Notes: generated by a model from the letters alone, not told the origin. Shown: positions 17,572 to 26,135, counted from the stretch's first letter. The stretch is DNA of 49,607 nucleotides from Deltaproteobacteria bacterium (GCA_947492135.1 CANLQR010000002.1:1-49607); one strand, 5' to 3'. Program-made: numbers and translations.

Positions 17572-17576
17572 TCAAG

Positions 17577-18341
17577 GTGTCGACGAGTGCAGTCCGGCAA
17601 GAGTTACCCAGCGAGGGCCTGACCATCGACCAGCTGGGTCAGGCCGCGGGGACGACCACGCGAAACATTCGCGCCCTGCAAACCCGGGGTCTGCTGCCGC
17701 CACCCGTGATGGCCGGGCGCGTCGGGCACTACGGCCATGAGCACGTCGAGCGGCTTGGGCTCATCACCCGCTTGCAGGACCGCGGTTACTCGCTGGCCGC
17801 GATCGCGGACGTTCTGCAGGCGTGGAACGAACAGCGCAGCGTCGGTGACTTGCTGGGCTTCGAACGTGAGCGCGATCTTGCCGAAGGCACACTCGAGTCG
17901 GAGCTCGAGCTCGGCCTCGAGGAGCTCGCGGCACGCTTTCCGGGCATCGATGATGCGCTGGTCCACCGCGCGATCGAGCTCGAGCTGGTGATCCCAGTGT
18001 CGTGGGTCCCACCGCGATTCCGCGTGCCGAGCCCGCGGCTGCTGGAGGTCGGCGCGGCGCTATTGGAGCTCGGCGTGCCGTTGCACGCAGCGCTCGATCA
18101 GCTGGTGGTGTTGCGCGAAGGCACCGCGCAGATGGCCAAGACGGTGGTCGAGATGTTTGCCGAGCACGTCATCGCACCGTGGGCAGCCGCGGGCCACCCG
18201 CTCGAAGCGATCCCCGACCTGCTGGATCGTGTGCGGCGGACCAAGCCACTGCCGATCGCAGCGATGACTGCGCTGATGCGCAAGGCGTTGGCACGCGAGG
18301 TCTCAGCCGCGCTCTCGACGATCGTCCCCCGCCACGGCTGA
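17577..18341 (+). CDS. MerR-family transcriptional regulator
   Basis: 254 residues from a GTG at 17577. The MerR winged helix-turn-helix occupies about residues 15-85: LTIDQLGQAAGTTTRNIRAL, RGLLPPP, YGHEHVERLGLI and the LQDRGYSLAAIADVL helix. A long C-terminal domain (about 90-254) is mostly helical and lacks the Cys residues of metal sensors or a B12-binding motif; it may bind an organic ligand. No Shine-Dalgarno is positioned upstream; the sequence before the GTG is the operator itself, so translation may be leaderless. Regulator of the divergent AurF-like gene by position. Confidence 0.9.
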   Translation: MSTSAVRQELPSEGLTIDQLGQAAGTTTRNIRALQTRGLLPPPVMAGRVGHYGHEHVERLGLITRLQDRGYSLAAIADVLQAWNEQRSVGDLLGFERERDLAEGTLESELELGLEELAARFPGIDDALVHRAIELELVIPVSWVPPRFRVPSPRLLEVGAALLELGVPLHAALDQLVVLREGTAQMAKTVVEMFAEHVIAPWAAAGHPLEAIPDLLDRVRRTKPLPIAAMTALMRKALAREVSAALSTIVPRHG

Positions 18342-18457
18342 GCCGCTCGGACCCGCAAGCTTCGAGCCACGTCGCCGCGCGCGCTAGGTACGCGGACGGA
18401 TCGGATCCAAACCTCACGTCCGAGTTCACCCGTCGGACGCCAAAACCCGCCGCAAAG

Positions 18458-18471
18458 CCGGTGATCACCGG
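18458..18471. promoter_or_regulatory. perfect 14-bp palindrome upstream of the methyltransferase gene
   Basis: CCGGTGATCACCGG, 77 bp before the PRMT ATG, in a 207-bp gap. A second dyad, GTTCGG-CGTCC-CCGAAC (18516-18532), lies closer to the start and just before a GAGGA ribosome site. Either could be an operator. Only sequence symmetry supports this. Confidence 0.4.
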
Positions 18472-18548
18472 GATTCGGCCCGGTTGGAGGCCGGCAATGC
18501 TGGCATCATCCCCCGGTTCGGCGTCCCCGAACGAGGAACGCGTCGCCC

Positions 18549-19514
18549 ATGGTTGAAGCATATGCACGGCTCGAAATGCATCGCTGGATGCTCAGAGACA
18601 ATGTTCGCAACGAGGCCTATCGCCAAGCGATCATGAAGGTGGTTCGGCCGGGCGACACTGTGCTCGACATGGGTGCCGGCAGCGGCATCCTCAGCCTGTT
18701 CGCGGTCCAGGCCGGCGCCGCCAAGGTGTATGCGGTCGAACGCACCGACATCGCAGCAGTCGCCCGCAAGATCATCGAGCGCAACGGCTTTTCCGATCGC
18801 ATCAGCGTGATCCAGAACGACCTCGAGGAGATCAATCTCCCGGACAAGGCCGACGTGATCATCTCGGAGTGGATGGGCGGCTTCGGCGTCGACGAGAACA
18901 TGCTCGCGCCGCTGGTCATCGCTCGCGACCGCTTCATGAAGCCCGGCGGCAAGATCATCCCCGGCCGCGTCACGGCGCTGCTGGCCCCCATGTGGGTGGT
19001 CGAACTCGATGACGGGCTGCAGCACTGGCGCTCGCAGCCGCACGGCGTCGACCTGAGCGTCATCTCGGAGCTGAGCGCCGACGAAACTGTGATGACGCAG
19101 TGGCGAGTCACGCCCGACGATCTGTTGGCCCCGCCGCAGCTCATGTGGAGTCACGACGCCTACACCTCGACGCTCGAGGAAGCCGACCGCCCGTTCGTCG
19201 CCAAGCTCGCCTTCACGGCGACCCGAGGCGGCGGACTGTCGGCGATGGCGGCGTGGTTCGACGCCGATCTGGGCGAGGGCGTCTCGCTGACCAACGCGGT
19301 GGGCGCACCCGACACCCACTGGGGGCGGTACCTGTTCCCGCTCAATCGCACGATCGAGGTCCGCCCTGGCGCATCCATCCAGGCCGAGATCCGCTGCGAA
19401 CCCTCGGCCCCGGGCTGCTGCGAGATGTACTGGTCGGTGCAGGTCGACGATGGTCCCGTCGAGCAGCATGACACCCGACCACGGCGCGCCGCGGCCATTG
19501 CTCGCGACGGCTGA
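18549..19514 (+). CDS. protein arginine N-methyltransferase (PRMT)-like enzyme
   Basis: 321 residues. The class I methyltransferase motif is VLDMGAGSGILSLFA (Asp40) with Glu64 as likely ribose-binding acid (VYAVE). The PRMT signature double-E loop is intact: SEWMGGFGVDEN with Glu107 and Glu116. The THW loop is present (DTHWGRYLFPL, 256-258), as is the N-terminal helix resembling 'HEEMLKDEVRTxxYR' (MHRWMLRDNVRNEAYRQAI). These together separate PRMTs from ordinary SAM methyltransferases. The extreme N-terminal 'YFxxY' segment is shortened (EAYARLEMH). The enzyme would transfer methyl groups from SAM to arginine; substrate is unknown. GAGGA lies 11 bp before the ATG. PRMTs are mostly eukaryotic, so this is unusual. 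Confidence 0.88.
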   Translation: MVEAYARLEMHRWMLRDNVRNEAYRQAIMKVVRPGDTVLDMGAGSGILSLFAVQAGAAKVYAVERTDIAAVARKIIERNGFSDRISVIQNDLEEINLPDKADVIISEWMGGFGVDENMLAPLVIARDRFMKPGGKIIPGRVTALLAPMWVVELDDGLQHWRSQPHGVDLSVISELSADETVMTQWRVTPDDLLAPPQLMWSHDAYTSTLEEADRPFVAKLAFTATRGGGLSAMAAWFDADLGEGVSLTNAVGAPDTHWGRYLFPLNRTIEVRPGASIQAEIRCEPSAPGCCEMYWSVQVDDGPVEQHDTRPRRAAAIARDG

Positions 19515-19577
19515 ACCGCGGCCACACTTGGGCCCCGGCGCGCGCGCGACGACGCGATGGATTATCCTCGCGCCGCC

Positions 19578-21461
19578 ATGCGCAGTCCCCCGGTTCTGCT
19601 GTCCGCACTCGCGCTCGTCTCGCTCGGCCTCGGGTGCAAGCCCAAGAACGCGCCGGTGCGTACACCCGCACCCGTCGCCGCCGCGAGGCCCGTGGCGGCC
19701 GCGCCGAGCAAGCCTCGGTTCGACGACCCCGTCGTCGAGCGCATCGTCACGCTCGGTACGACGTCGTCGCAGGTCGACCAGCACCTCGAGCATCTCGCCA
19801 ACGTGATCGGTCCGCGGCTCACCGGCTCGCACCAGCTGATGGTGGCCGAGCAGTGGGCTCGCGATCAGTTTGCCGCGTTCGGCTTGGCGGCCAAACTCGA
19901 GCGATGGGGAGAGTTCCCGATCGGCTTCGACCGCGGACCGTGGTCGGGTGCGATGGTGGCACCCGAGAGCAAGAGCTACGAGTTCATCACGCGAGCGTGG
20001 ACGCCGGGCGCACTTGGTCCGGTGCGAGGCCTGGCGCGCCCGTATCCGAGCTCGGTCGCCGAGGTGAAGACCCACGCCGCCCGCTACGCCGGTGCCTGGG
20101 TGGTGCAGCCCGACGCTGCCAAGGCGCCCAAGCTCGACGCCAAGCTGCGCACGGCGATCGATGACGCGTTGTTCGCGGCGAAGATCGCCGGACACATCGA
20201 GCGTGCCCGCGATCCTGGCGGGGTACTCGTGCATACCGGTGGCAAGTATCAGGTCGACTGGGCCGACTTGCCCCGCGACGTCCGCGTGATTCTTCGGGGC
20301 GATCAGCACGACGACCTGAGCCGCCGAATGGCCGCGGGCGAGCCGGTCGAGCTCGAGTTTTCCATCGACAACCGATTTTTCCGCGGGCCCGTACCGCAGC
20401 ACAACGTCGTGGCCGATCTGGTCGGCTCCGAGTTCCCCGACGAGGTCGTGATCGTTGGCGGTCACATCGACTCGTGGGATGGAGCCCGCGGCGCGGTCGA
20501 CAACGCCACCGGTTGTGCCACCACCCTGGAGGCTGCGCGCCTGCTGGTCGCCGCTGGCGCCAAGCCCCGACGAACGATTCGGTTCATGTTGTGGTCGGGC
20601 GAGGAGCAAGGCCTGCTCGGCTCCGAGGGCTATGTCGCGCAGCACCCCGAGCTGGTCGACCTCGCGTCGGCGGTGCTCGTGCACGATGGCGGCACCAACT
20701 TTCTGTCGGGCCTGCGAGTGACGCCCGAGATGGCCGACGATGCCAAACGCGTGCTCGCGCCGCTGTTCGAGCTCGACCCTTCGATGCCGTTTGCGCTGTG
20801 GTACAGCGACGCGCTGCGCAAGGGTGGTAGCGACCACGGACCGTTCATCGACCGCGGCATCCCGGGCTTCTTTTGGGAGCAGGACGGCCGCGCCGACTAC
20901 GAGCACTCGCACCACACCCAGTTCGACACCACCGAGTTTGCGATCCCCGAGTACCAGCGCCACTCTGCGATCGTCGTGGCGATCACGGCACTGGGGCTCG
21001 CCAACCTCGACCACAAGCTCGATCGCACCGATAGCGCTGCGCTACCACGCCGTCAGCTCGGCGCGGATCTCGACGACGCGGTGGTCAAGAGCGTGACCAA
21101 AGGTAGCGCCGGCGAGCGTGCCGGACTGCGCAAGGGCGATGAGATCGTCGCGATCGAGGGCGAAGGCGGCACCATGCGCGAGATGTTCCGGCGCTTGAGT
21201 GGCGATGGCGCGACGCGCAGGCTCACGATCCAACGCAAGGGCAAGCGGCTGGAGCTGGTGGTGGACTTTTCCGGCGATCCGGCCGAGATCGAACGCGAGG
21301 CTCGACGGGTGCGCCGCCAGGCTCGCTTCGGCGCGATCGACTACGAAAAGCCCTTCATGGGGCGCGTACTCCTGCCCGTGCCAGAACCGGCGGCCGAGCC
21401 CACGGCTGCACCGGCGGCCGAGCCCACACCACCGCCCGCGGCTGCGCCCGCGCCGCCCTGA
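19578..21461 (+). CDS. M28-family metallopeptidase lipoprotein with PDZ domain
   Basis: 627 residues from the ATG at 19578, which precedes a lipoprotein signal with lipobox LGLGC. An N-terminal region (about 60-280) contains a PA-type insert; the M28 catalytic core spans about 285-480 with zinc ligands in IVGGHIDSWD (His, Asp), VDNATG (bridging Asp in GAVDNATG), WSGEEQGLLGS (general base and ligand Glu), a later Asp, and HSHHTQFDT (His). A PDZ domain follows (VTKGSAGERAGLRKGDEIVAI, about 510-590), then an Ala/Pro/Glu repeat tail. Likely a periplasmic or outer-membrane aminopeptidase/carboxypeptidase Q relative. An upstream ATG at 19557 would add seven residues. Confidence 0.92.
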   Translation: MRSPPVLLSALALVSLGLGCKPKNAPVRTPAPVAAARPVAAAPSKPRFDDPVVERIVTLGTTSSQVDQHLEHLANVIGPRLTGSHQLMVAEQWARDQFAAFGLAAKLERWGEFPIGFDRGPWSGAMVAPESKSYEFITRAWTPGALGPVRGLARPYPSSVAEVKTHAARYAGAWVVQPDAAKAPKLDAKLRTAIDDALFAAKIAGHIERARDPGGVLVHTGGKYQVDWADLPRDVRVILRGDQHDDLSRRMAAGEPVELEFSIDNRFFRGPVPQHNVVADLVGSEFPDEVVIVGGHIDSWDGARGAVDNATGCATTLEAARLLVAAGAKPRRTIRFMLWSGEEQGLLGSEGYVAQHPELVDLASAVLVHDGGTNFLSGLRVTPEMADDAKRVLAPLFELDPSMPFALWYSDALRKGGSDHGPFIDRGIPGFFWEQDGRADYEHSHHTQFDTTEFAIPEYQRHSAIVVAITALGLANLDHKLDRTDSAALPRRQLGADLDDAVVKSVTKGSAGERAGLRKGDEIVAIEGEGGTMREMFRRLSGDGATRRLTIQRKGKRLELVVDFSGDPAEIEREARRVRRQARFGAIDYEKPFMGRVLLPVPEPAAEPTAAPAAEPTPPPAAAPAPP

Positions 21462-21530
21462 CGCAGGCCGCGACTCCTCGAAGCGCCGCAGCGCGCCGAA
21501 GCGCCGGGCCAACCACCGCTATGCTATGCC

Positions 21531-22445
21531 GTGCGCGCGCCTGTGCCTCGCCCAACCCGCGACTGTCGTTCTGCCCGTCCGTGGCTGCTCCTGGGGTTGG
21601 TGGGTCTCGGCGGCTGCGCAGGTGAGCTGGCCGTGTTTGCGGCGCTCGCCTTCAGCATGAGCATGGCGGCGTGGATCCTCGGGCGCGATCGAATGCGCCG
21701 CAGCCTCTACGAAGCCGAGTCCATGCGTCTGGCCATCGCGTCGGGAAATCACCGCGGGATCGAGGACGACCTGCGCAAGCAGCTCGCGCTCGCGGCGGCC
21801 GGCGAGGCGGTCAGCTCAGAGCGACAGTGGCTTGCCCGCGCGCAGCTCGGGGGTCTGCTGGTGGCCGAGTGGCGCCTCGACGAGGCCAGAGAGATCTACG
21901 GAAGCGACGATGAGCCCGCCTCGGTGCACCTCGCTGCGCTCGCCGCGTTCGGTCGTCACGAGCTTGCGGTGCTCACCGAGACTCCCGATGACGCTCGGCT
22001 CGCCGCGATCCGTCACGATCGCGACGCAAGCCTCCAGCACGTTCCCGGAACTTTCCGCCGCGACGTGGAGCGGGCGTGGCACGCGATCGAAGGCTTGTGC
22101 CTGGTGCGCATGGGCCAGGCCCGCGAAGGGATTGGCTTGCTCGAAGCCGGCCTCACCGCGCTCGACTACAGCCCCGCGCTGGTCGTGTACCTGTTTCATC
22201 TCGGCCAGGCCTACGAACACATCGACGAGCGCCAGCTCGCCGCCACCCGCTACGAGCAAGCGATGAACGCCTTCCCGGGCACGCGACTGGCGAGCGAGGC
22301 GCGCTCGCGGCGCTTCGCACTGGGACCCGGCGCGGCGGATGGTTTTTTTCGGCAGATGCTTCCAGAAGCTCCGCGGGCAGCACTAGCCGCTGCGCCCGAC
22401 AAAGCCCCGCCGCGCGACGACGAGGGCGGTGACGGACAGACGTGA
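21531..22445 (+). CDS. TPR-like lipoprotein or membrane protein
   Basis: 304 residues from a GTG at 21531. A hydrophobic N-terminus (PWLLLGLVGLGGCAGELAVFAALAF) contains a possible lipobox LGGC followed by further hydrophobic residues, so either a lipoprotein or a membrane helix is possible. The rest is helical with tetratricopeptide-like pairs (RAQLGGLLVAEWRLDEAREIY, EGLCLVRMGQAREGIGLLEAG, VYLFHLGQAYEHIDERQLAA, RYEQAMNAFPGT), suggesting a protein-protein interaction role. C-terminal tail is Ala/Pro/Asp-rich. No enzymatic motif. Confidence 0.75.
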   Translation: MRAPVPRPTRDCRSARPWLLLGLVGLGGCAGELAVFAALAFSMSMAAWILGRDRMRRSLYEAESMRLAIASGNHRGIEDDLRKQLALAAAGEAVSSERQWLARAQLGGLLVAEWRLDEAREIYGSDDEPASVHLAALAAFGRHELAVLTETPDDARLAAIRHDRDASLQHVPGTFRRDVERAWHAIEGLCLVRMGQAREGIGLLEAGLTALDYSPALVVYLFHLGQAYEHIDERQLAATRYEQAMNAFPGTRLASEARSRRFALGPGAADGFFRQMLPEAPRAALAAAPDKAPPRDDEGGDGQT

Positions 22446-22461
22446 GTCTCGTCATATCTTG

Positions 22462-22506
22462 CCCAGGCCGCGCAGGCCGCCCAGGCCGCCCAGGCCGCCC
22501 AGGCCG
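22462..22506. repeat. five 9-bp tandem repeats
   Basis: Unit CCCAGGCCG repeated five times (second copy CGCAGGCCG) in the 156-bp gap between the TPR protein and the lipase-like gene. The unit is 9 bp, so it would be in frame if translated, but it lies outside both genes. Confidence 0.85.
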
Positions 22507-22601
22507 TCCACGCCTCGGCCCAGAACTGGCGTCGGAACATTGTTTGCCTGCTACGTTAAGGGAACTTGGGCAACTCCGACAGCCGTCGCTCCAGCGTGGT
22601 C

Positions 22602-23333
22602 ATGCGGACCATCTCGCATGGCGCCGCCTATGCGAGGCATCTCGTGCGGGGCAATCACCTGCCCTCCGACATGAAGTGGAGTCGTCCTGGTGCCGCACCA
22701 GTGTTGTTGGCCCACGGATTCCTCGGCACGCGCGGCACCATGCAACCGCTCGCGCAGCGCTTTGGTGACGATGGTCGCGCGACGTTCTCGTATCACCACG
22801 GCACCTTTCAGCTGCGCTCGATGCTCGCGAGTGCCCAAGAGCTGGTCGCACATTTTGCTCGGCTCGAGCGATCTCTCGGCGTGTCGCGTTTCGACGTGGT
22901 GGGCTTCAGCATGGGCGGACTCGTCGCGCTGCACGCGGTTAAATTCCTCCAGGCACATCGCTGGGTGCGCCGTCTGGCGCTGCTCGGGACGCCGACCGAT
23001 GGCACCTGGGCAGGCTTGCTTGGTGTGGCGACCGTTGGCCTGGTGAGTCCGAGCGTGTGGCAGTGCCTACCGTCGAGCGATTTTCTCGCGGACCTCCGCG
23101 CCGCACCGCTACCGCCGGGCCTGCGCGTGCGACAGATCCACGGTGAAGACGATGCGTTGTGTCCTCTGCCGTCACCACTGCCCGGCGTCGACCCGGCGCG
23201 GGACTTCGTGGTGCTGCCGGGCGGGCACTCTTCGCTGGTGGTCTCGCACCGGTTCTACGGCTCGCTCAAGAGCTTCTTCGACGAGCCAGAGCACGACGCC
23301 GGGACCGCAGTCGAGATCGCCGCAGCCGAATGA
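22602..23333 (+). CDS. lipase-like alpha/beta hydrolase
   Basis: 243 residues from the ATG at 22602; a TTG at 22566 would add 12 residues and has an AAGGGA close before it, so the start is uncertain. The fold shows the first strand with oxyanion motif (PVLLAHGFLGT), the nucleophile elbow VVGFSMGGLVA, a late Asp region (QIHGEDDALCP) and a catalytic His in LPGGHSSLV. This is the pattern of triacylglycerol-lipase-like or PGAP1-like alpha/beta hydrolases. No signal peptide is evident. Substrate unknown. Confidence 0.85.
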   Translation: MRTISHGAAYARHLVRGNHLPSDMKWSRPGAAPVLLAHGFLGTRGTMQPLAQRFGDDGRATFSYHHGTFQLRSMLASAQELVAHFARLERSLGVSRFDVVGFSMGGLVALHAVKFLQAHRWVRRLALLGTPTDGTWAGLLGVATVGLVSPSVWQCLPSSDFLADLRAAPLPPGLRVRQIHGEDDALCPLPSPLPGVDPARDFVVLPGGHSSLVVSHRFYGSLKSFFDEPEHDAGTAVEIAAAE

Positions 23334-23343
23334 GGCCGGGGCC

Positions 23344-24270
23344 TCAGTAGCTGACGACGCCCTTTTGGCGCAGCGCCACGAGCAGCTTCATCATCGTGAT
23401 GTCGTCGGTGGTACTGCCGTCGATCACTTCCCACCAACCGCCGGCCTCGATGATGTCCTGCACGAGATCGAGCTCGATGGGCGACAGTTTTTGCCAACGC
23501 GTGGGGCTGGGGCGGACGATCGCCACGGGCTGCCCGTAGGCCGGCAGTGACACTTTCTTGCCGAGGTTCGCGAGCTCGTCCTGTTGCCGCGCCGCTTCCA
23601 TCAGCAGGTGCTCGAGCGGCATGTTGATCTCGAGCGGAGGATTTTCGATCGAGGTGTTCTCGAGCTCGAACATGCCCTTGTCCCACAGCAGCATTCGCAG
23701 CAGGGCCTTCTCGGGATGCAGCAGGCGGTTGCCGACGATCTCGGCGTAGTAGACCCGGCCCTCGCGCAGGTGCAGCGCGCCGACCCGACCCCGATCGACA
23801 TCGCGAACCTTGAGACACCCGGTCTTGCGGCTCGTCGCCAGCCACTGGAGCACATCCATCAGCGGGATGTCTTCGATGGCGCCGGTCATCGATCGGCCGG
23901 CGGCATCGTTCGGCCGCCGCCGCCGCTGCTCGCCGGCCTTGCGCGGCGCGACATCGCCTGCGGCCTTGAGCTCGATCTTCGCGAGGCTCGAGCCGATCGC
24001 GATCCGATCGCCGGCACGCAAGCACTGGTGGGTGACCGCAGCACCGTTGACCAGCGTGCCGTTGCGCGAGCCGAGATCGCGGACCCAGATGCGCCCACGC
24101 GCGGCGTGAAAGCGGGCGTGCTTGCGGCTCACCGCGTCGTCCGAGAGCACCAGATCAGCTTCGGTGCTGCGGCCAGCGATGATCGCCTTGCCACCGTCGA
24201 GGGCGAACTCCTGCCCCTGATACTTCCCGCGAACGAAGCGCAGCACGACGACGGAGGATGGAGCAGCCAT
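23344..24270 (-). CDS. FHA domain-DUF4388 signalling protein
   Basis: 308 residues. An FHA domain (about 7-95) has the phosphothreonine-binding residues GRS (33-35), SRKH (48-51) and SRNGT (68-72), so it should bind Thr-phosphorylated partners of Ser/Thr kinases. A DUF4388 (PATAN-like) domain follows from about 128 (MTGAIEDIPLMDVLQWLA, SRKTGCLKV, GRVYYAEIVGNRLLHPEKALL), a module common in myxobacterial regulators. The C-terminal 60 residues look like a winged-helix or helical bundle (PIELDLVQDIIEAGGWW). A Ser/Thr kinase gene is 22 kb away (45848-47680), too far to assign as partner. Confidence 0.92.
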   Translation of the reverse strand: MAAPSSVVVLRFVRGKYQGQEFALDGGKAIIAGRSTEADLVLSDDAVSRKHARFHAARGRIWVRDLGSRNGTLVNGAAVTHQCLRAGDRIAIGSSLAKIELKAAGDVAPRKAGEQRRRRPNDAAGRSMTGAIEDIPLMDVLQWLATSRKTGCLKVRDVDRGRVGALHLREGRVYYAEIVGNRLLHPEKALLRMLLWDKGMFELENTSIENPPLEINMPLEHLLMEAARQQDELANLGKKVSLPAYGQPVAIVRPSPTRWQKLSPIELDLVQDIIEAGGWWEVIDGSTTDDITMMKLLVALRQKGVVSY

Positions 24271-24376
24271 GTTCGCTAGCTAGCAGGCGGTGCGCGCGCA
24301 GCCCAAGGGTCTCGCGATGGCCCAGCCTCGTCAACTGCACGGCCGTGCGATCTTGACCCAAAGCGGACGCGCCGCG

Positions 24377-24405
24377 TTGACCTGAGTCACCCTGCGCACA
24401 AAGAT
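24377..24405 (+). promoter_or_regulatory. possible promoter of the Tyr/Trp-rich lipoprotein gene
   Basis: TTGACC at 24377-24382 and AAAGAT at 24400-24405 with a 17-bp spacer, 65 bp before the start at 24471. The -35 is close to consensus, the -10 poor. A second TTGACC occurs at 24353. Confidence 0.3.
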
Positions 24406-24470
24406 CCAGAGGGTTTTCCCCCACCCCAGCGAATGTCCGTTGCGGCGGGCGCGTCAGGGGACAAGACTGG

Positions 24471-26051
24471 ATGGGAATGGCGATCAAGATGTCTGGCTCG
24501 ACTCGATTCCGCCCTGGTGCGCTCGCGGCGCTGTTGATCGGTGGTCTGGCCTTGGTCGGCTGCGCTCGTGGACGAGCTGCCGACACCGCCGCTCCCGGTG
24601 CGCCTCGCACGGTGATCGCCGAGCCCGGCGCGTATGACGACATCTATGTGGCCGACTCGACCTACGTCGAGCGCACCGTGTCCACGACCACGACGACCAC
24701 CACAGACGGCGCGGTGCTCGGGTACGACACGTTGTCCGACGGCAACCGCGTCGAGGTCGTCACCTACGTTCACAGCTATCCCGAACCGATCGAGACCTTC
24801 CCCCGCGTGTATTGGGGCGGCCGCTGGTACTACAACGTCAACGGCGACTTCGTGTTCTACAACGACACGTACGGCGGCTGGGGCTACTACTGGGGCCCGC
24901 CGGCACCGCTGGTGTCGTGTTGGAACGGCTACTACCCGTGGGCGCCCTACTACTGGGGCACCGGATTCTATGGTGCGGGCTGGTATTGGGGCGGCGTCGG
25001 TAGCTACGGCTATCACGCGTACGGCTTGCCGGTCGTGAACGAGCATCACCACCACCACGATCAGTGGAACGACAACGGGGCCAGCAGCGGCCGACCTTCG
25101 CCCGGAGCGCCCAGTCATCCGTCGAGCCCCGGCGCGCCGTCCGGTGCCGATGGTCCGCGCAGAGACAAGCCCCAGGTCGCCGACGCTCCGCGTCGCACCA
25201 AGCCCGGTAGCGAGGCAAATCGCGGGGATCAAGCGCAGCAGAGCAACGCCGGACCGCGACGACAGGATCCGACGCGACCCGGACGCGCGGCAGCCTCGCC
25301 AACCCGCACCGCACCCGCGCCCAGCAAGAGCGACGCACCCAGCCGCATCGACCCGCGCGGCGACGCCGTCGCTGCTGGTACGCCGACGCGCACGGCCCCA
25401 CAACGGACCGTCCCCGTGAGTGCCGGGGCCGATCGCGTTGCCGTCGGCACGCCGGCGCCCGCGGCTCCTGCTCGCAGAACCTACGTCACGGCATCAGGCC
25501 AGCGCGTGACTGTCATCGATCCGCAGGCCCGTACCAACACGCCTGCGCGTTCGGTGGCGCCGTCGCGATCCGCACGCACCATCGGCTCGGTCCCCAGCGC
25601 CAACGGTGCCGGGCGGGATCCCTTCACCACGTCCTCGGCACGCCCGCGCTGGGATGCTCCCGCCGCAGCGAACCCGAGCCGCGCCGCGGCGCCGTCAGGC
25701 TGGGATCAGGCCGGCAGCCGCTCGCCGACGCCGTCGCGATCGAGCAGCCCGTCGCGATCGGACACGCCTTCATATTCCCCGCCGTCGCGATCCAACACGC
25801 CTTCGTATTCCCCGCCGTCACGATCGAGCAGCCCCTCGCGCTCGTACACACCGCCGTCGCGATCGAGCAGCCCCTCGCGCTCGAGCAGCCCCTCACGCTC
25901 GTACACACCGCCGTCGCGATCGAGCAGTCCCTCGCGCTCGAGCGGCTCCTCGCACAGCAGTCCCTCACGCAGCTCGCCGTCGCGCAGCGCACCCTCGCAT
26001 GGTGGCGGCGGCCGTTCGTCTGGGTCGCACAGCCCCTCACGGCGCCGCTAG
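24471..26051 (+). CDS. lipoprotein with Tyr/Trp-rich domain and Ser-Arg repeat tail
   Basis: 526 residues (a second ATG at 24477 is equally possible). Lipobox LALVGC puts the lipid on Cys31. Residues about 105-185 form a striking Tyr/Trp/Gly-rich stretch (WGGRWYYNVNG, GGWGYYWGPP, YYPWAPYYWG, WYWGGVGSYGYH), followed by five consecutive His. The C-terminal half is low complexity: Arg/Ala/Thr/Pro-rich, then about 95 residues of SPSRS/PPSRS/SYTPPSRSS repeats that resemble eukaryotic RS domains in composition. Probable surface-exposed, disordered, highly basic polymer; the Tyr/Trp part resembles YXWGXH-type lipoproteins of Gram-negatives. Function unknown. Confidence 0.85.
   Translation: MGMAIKMSGSTRFRPGALAALLIGGLALVGCARGRAADTAAPGAPRTVIAEPGAYDDIYVADSTYVERTVSTTTTTTTDGAVLGYDTLSDGNRVEVVTYVHSYPEPIETFPRVYWGGRWYYNVNGDFVFYNDTYGGWGYYWGPPAPLVSCWNGYYPWAPYYWGTGFYGAGWYWGGVGSYGYHAYGLPVVNEHHHHHDQWNDNGASSGRPSPGAPSHPSSPGAPSGADGPRRDKPQVADAPRRTKPGSEANRGDQAQQSNAGPRRQDPTRPGRAAASPTRTAPAPSKSDAPSRIDPRGDAVAAGTPTRTAPQRTVPVSAGADRVAVGTPAPAAPARRTYVTASGQRVTVIDPQARTNTPARSVAPSRSARTIGSVPSANGAGRDPFTTSSARPRWDAPAAANPSRAAAPSGWDQAGSRSPTPSRSSSPSRSDTPSYSPPSRSNTPSYSPPSRSSSPSRSYTPPSRSSSPSRSSSPSRSYTPPSRSSSPSRSSGSSHSSPSRSSPSRSAPSHGGGGRSSGSHSPSRRR
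25729..25950 (+). repeat. DNA tandem repeats encoding the Ser-Arg tail
   Basis: Imperfect 18- to 27-bp units built from TCGCGATCGAGCAGCCC and CTCGCGCTCGTACACACCG recur across this stretch, coding for SPSRSSSPSRS-type peptide. Codon use is conserved between copies, suggesting recent slippage or unequal exchange. Confidence 0.8.
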
Positions 26052-26135
26052 CAGATCGCCTCGGGTCTGACGCAGCGCACCTCGTCCGGGCCCGCGCCTT
26101 GAGCCGCGCAGGGCACCCGCGTATCGTCCGTCGCC

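Noticed and set aside
18465-21014. 849-codon open frame on the minus strand
   Set aside because: It lies antisense to the PRMT and M28 peptidase genes, whose motifs are clear; its own protein is Arg/Glu/Val-rich without recognisable domains, as expected of a shadow frame in high-GC DNA.
25729-25950. CRISPR-like repeat array
   Set aside because: Repeats are short, without unique spacers, and are in frame within a protein-coding gene.
24471-26051. Eukaryotic SR splicing-factor homologue
   Set aside because: The similarity is compositional only; the protein begins with a lipoprotein signal and has no RNA-recognition motif.
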